Source: Zarea fungicola
Lineage: Eukaryota; Ascomycota; Sordariomycetes; Hypocreales; Cordycipitaceae
NCBI GenBank assembly: GCA_900169235.1
Contig: FWCC01000238.1
Location: 332,634 to 396,633 of the forward strand
Reading direction: 5' to 3'
Length of the DNA stretch: 64,000 bases
In this document: positions 60,808-64,000 of the stretch, in pieces
Layout of the letters: each line of letters starts with the position of its first letter
How positions within the stretch are numbered: the stretch's first letter is position 1
The notes under the pieces: model-generated
The model's input: the letters and a program-made list of their open reading frames with translations, nothing else
Told to the model about the DNA's origin: nothing
Databases searched by the model: none
Position numbers and translations under genes: made by a program

Positions 60808-63800
60808 AGGCAATAAGGGGAAAATGGAGAGGCATATATGAATCATGACAAAGAATTCGGGCCGTGAAGGTGTTTTTGTCTTCTGGAACGGTTAAGGAAT
60901 ATACAAAAGCTGTGGAATAAGATGAGTATGCTTTGTTATGAATGTCTATTGTAACGAGCTCAGTAGTAGAAGTGATTTTGGAACTTTTATACTGCCAAGT
61001 CTATGAAGGGTGAAGGGTGAATGTGATGTTCAGTCTGACTTTTCAGAGATGAGCATGGATGGCATAGCTGGCTCCGCAGCGGCTTTACCGGAAATAGCAC
61101 GTGCGTATTGCCCAAGCACATAAAATAATAACTTGTGTGTCTCGGTCGATTGATTCACCGTGTAATAACTACGCAGTACGCCCATGAAGAGGGCAGTCCC
61201 TGAACATTGGCCTTTGTTTTCTTGTCCAGCGAGAGCAGTTGCTATTGTGATAGAGGTGCGCTCATTTCACCGGAGACAAAGGCAACTGTTTGGTCCAAAT
61301 GCCAAGACAGCAATGATATAAAAGTGGAGAGAAGACTGGGGAAAAAGAAGAAACCTCGCGGGTGGTACCCTTGCCCAATACATCTGGCAGCCTGATGTGC
61401 AACTGCAAAACGTTGGTTGCATACGTATTGCTCGCCAAGTCGCCTAGGCCAGTTATTCAGTCTACGGGTACACCCGAGGACTCGGCAATGGATGTTTCTT
61501 GGCGGTGAGGGAATGGTTCCTTTATTAACAGGTCTTCCCAGGTGCCTACCGTACAGCAGCGAGCGGCAGCCGTGGACTTGTTATTAAGTTGGACACAAAG
61601 AGGGCGTCGCCACGTGTGGCAGTGGTTGGGATTAATTGCCACTTTCGTTCAGTTGAGGCTGTGCTGTAGGCGGTCATTGGGTTAGCTGACAGTTGCAACA
61701 TGTCAATGAATGACCATTGTTGGAAATTTGTGAAAATTAAAATTTGATGCATAATGTAGTAGGTTATTAATTTTGTCTTGATCGACCATTCCCGCGCGCT
61801 TTTATGGATACTGAGAAGCTGGGCCCCTTGCCCTGGTCTTTTTGTTCTGATTATCCTGCTGTAACAAACAGACATGATCCATAGGTCACTTGTTGCACAG
61901 TGTCCAAATATTATCGGATTCTCGGCACGAAGAGTGTGGCTTGTTGGGGGACAGTGCGTTTGTCGCGGCGCTACTGGGTACTAGTATGTACATTGCTGTC
62001 CAGCAGCGAGCAAGGCTGCTTGTGCTGTTTCGGCTTTTTGTTACAGTTTTGTTACAGATGCATGCACGATTTGTTTATTCTGTTATACTCAGGCTAGACT
62101 TAATTCTATGACTCCCCAAGCATCTCATGTCTTCTTTTCCAGCATAATGAATGCCAGCATTTGATATGACAGGACCAAAAAAAAAGCTTGTGCGGTCGCC
62201 TCCCCTAGATTTGTGTCGGCCACAAACTGACGTGCGCCACTAGTTGATAATGGTTTGCAAAGTCATATCCCCACTTGCTGCTGCTCATGTCGATATTCCT
62301 CTTCTGGCCTCCTAGTTCAGCCCGGCTCGATGAATACGAACGTTATGATGGGGGATGGTAGACGCGATGCATATTAGAGACCCGTGTAGCAGGCAGGCAT
62401 GAATTTCTATTTGTATAATTATTGAAACTGCACAAATTCAGGCCACTCCTGACGATGCGATGAGACTACTGAGAAGCAGAGCCGCCTTGCCCCGGAAGAT
62501 CTTCCCACTAAGGCAAGGCCAGTGCAACAGTAAGCTCGCGGCCGCTCTACTGGTAGGTACGTACCTACCAGTATAATAAGTTAGGTTTCGCATCTTGACT
62601 TGGCTGTTTGCAGGCCGGTGCACAGCCCTACAAAGTAACGTAGTTTGTCGGATGAGCCTAAAGGAGACCTGATTGAGCAATTAAAACGTATACCCGCAGT
62701 CCTGCGGCACCTGCAATACACGTATTGACTGGTAGGGCTCCAACTAATGCTTGTTGTATGTACAGTTTGCTGCTGATTTCAGTAGGCCGATGGCGGCCTA
62801 GTATGAAGCCGAAGAGGGGATGCCTCCACAGCGAATACAAAGTGGCCCTGCCCCCATTAGGTTTGCCCAGGCGGGTATCGTAACCAAACCGTAGTCGGAA
62901 TCTGCCAGCGTCCGCCGCGAGCAGTGAGCACTGCCTTGGCCGAGTAAAAATGCACAGAGGGGCTCTCCTGGCAGTTGCCGTCAATGCTGTAATTATTAGG
63001 TACCTGTAATAGTATCATTGGCATCCTGCCACACTGCCTCGGTCGAATCTATGGTTTCAACATTGCGATATCAGCGACAACCAGTTAACTAGAAACTGGA
63101 TTTCAGCTGTTTCGCTCACAGAAGTCAGTCTCGTGGCGTTGCTACTTGGTTGATGCCAACAGTCCAGATCAAACCCCCGTCTTACTCATAAGGATGGCTG
63201 ACTGCCTGTACCTGTACCAGTACCAAAGCACCTGAACACGCATGTACCTGCCGTTACTTGGAAATTGTCGGCGCACACTCACGCCCAACAGAACAATATA
63301 GTTTGTCATGTCTCCTGTCAATATGTAGGCGCTCGAATACGTCTACCAGTATATACACTAAAAGGCGACCCGTGGGAATCACGTCGTTATTCACCCATGG
63401 CTTCTGCCGAGGCTCTAACATTTGCCCGACTTCTGGCACCAAAGCATGTCGGATGTACTGGGTATGCGTTGCCAGCAGCATATCTTCTTGTACCAACTAC
63501 CTAGGTACTGACAAGTTACAACCCACCCACTAGTACCAAGTACCGACCCGGCGCTCCGTAGTATACAGTTGATTGCTACGCCACTGTAGCACCGCCCCCT
63601 ACAACCACTCGGGACGAAAATGGTACCCGATAGTAGTTAGATTTGGGTCAATGTTCAAAGGAATCAGAAACAGAATTCCAGTAGTAGTTGCTACTTACAT
63701 ACAAATGTACCTTCTTGCGGCAGCCTGGGGCGGCCCAAGGCTTGTGCAGGTGTGGTCCTTGGCTCGGCGCGTCTTATCACCTTGTTGGTACGCTGTACTT

Positions 63801-64000
63801 GGACAAGCCCTGTAACTACTACTTAGAATAGTTAGGTACACTGGGAAAATCAGTGGGTTCAACAAAAAGCCCCACAAGGGAGCACAGCCCACTAAAACCC
63901 TCCCCACCTGCCCCCTGCGTACACACTACGAGAGTGTCCTTGCGAGCTGTAAATAAGCTAACTACTTACCTAGGTAGGTACATGTGCCACGCCCCCACCG
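60808..64000. other. Gene-free region to the window end, 3.2 kb
   Basis: It begins with the 3' UTR of eIF3d. No frame on either strand has a recognisable domain. It carries a 26-bp perfect palindrome at 62548-62573 and two TACCTAGGTA palindromes (63498-63507 and 63967-63976). Many short GGTAC/GTACC-type words occur in the last kilobase. A gene whose coding part lies beyond the window may use the right end as promoter. Confidence 0.5.
62548..62573. repeat. 26-bp perfect palindrome
   Basis: The half-site TACTGGTAGGTAC is followed directly by its exact reverse complement, centred between 62560 and 62561. It could be a dimeric protein-binding site or a cruciform-forming repeat. No gene is nearby. 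Confidence 0.9.

Overview
This window is nuclear DNA of a filamentous ascomycete. Coding regions are interrupted by short introns (47-136 nt) with GTRNGT-type donors and CTAAC-like branch points, and the proteins are typical of Pezizomycotina. The gene set (Rim15 kinase, Npr3, a very large C2H2 regulator, full-length ABC-C transporter, Apple/PAN mucin-like secreted protein) fits a Sordariomycete, probably Hypocreales; that placement is inference from protein character. Spacers are long and gene density is low. Two 2-nt N gaps (37598-37599 and 60767-60768) show this is a draft scaffold.

Layout: a La-motif RNA-binding protein (301-2508, +); a secreted serine beta-lactamase-like hydrolase (3873-5770, -); a Ser/Thr-rich secreted protein with two Apple/PAN-like repeats (6393-7454, -); the TORC1 regulator NPR3 (9288-11863, -); a frame-broken small NTF2/SnoaL-like relic (12555-12943, +); ethanolamine kinase (14726-15984, +); a 9.1-kb stretch with no recognisable gene; a 1576-aa C2H2 regulator (25120-29900, +); an MFS phosphate-type permease (31040-33119, -); a gene-poor 4.4 kb ending in a putative solo LTR that contains an assembly gap (37543-37787); a secreted glyoxalase/VOC protein (37919-38638, -); the Rim15-type PAS/kinase/receiver protein (40412-46220, -); a ten-exon ABC-C transporter (48778-53728, -); just upstream of it on the same strand, a 75-aa secreted ten-cysteine protein in three small exons (54152-54502, -); a bZIP factor (56986-58310, +); eIF3d (58803-60807, +), whose acidic tail is broken by the second gap; and about 3.2 kb of gene-free DNA.

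There is no obvious biosynthetic cluster. Housekeeping and signalling genes (eIF3d, La-motif protein, EKI1-type kinase, NPR3, RIM15, phosphate permease) alternate with surface or secreted proteins (hydrolase, Apple protein, secreted glyoxalase, cysteine-rich mini-protein). Npr3, Rim15 and a phosphate permease all belong to nutrient signalling, but their proximity may be chance. The least ordinary items are the ten-cysteine mini-protein, whose spacing resembles the colipase/prokineticin fold; a GC-AG intron in NPR3; a Rim15 receiver domain with Glu in place of the phospho-acceptor Asp; and a short motif (TACTCCGTA and its complement) that recurs only in non-coding DNA.
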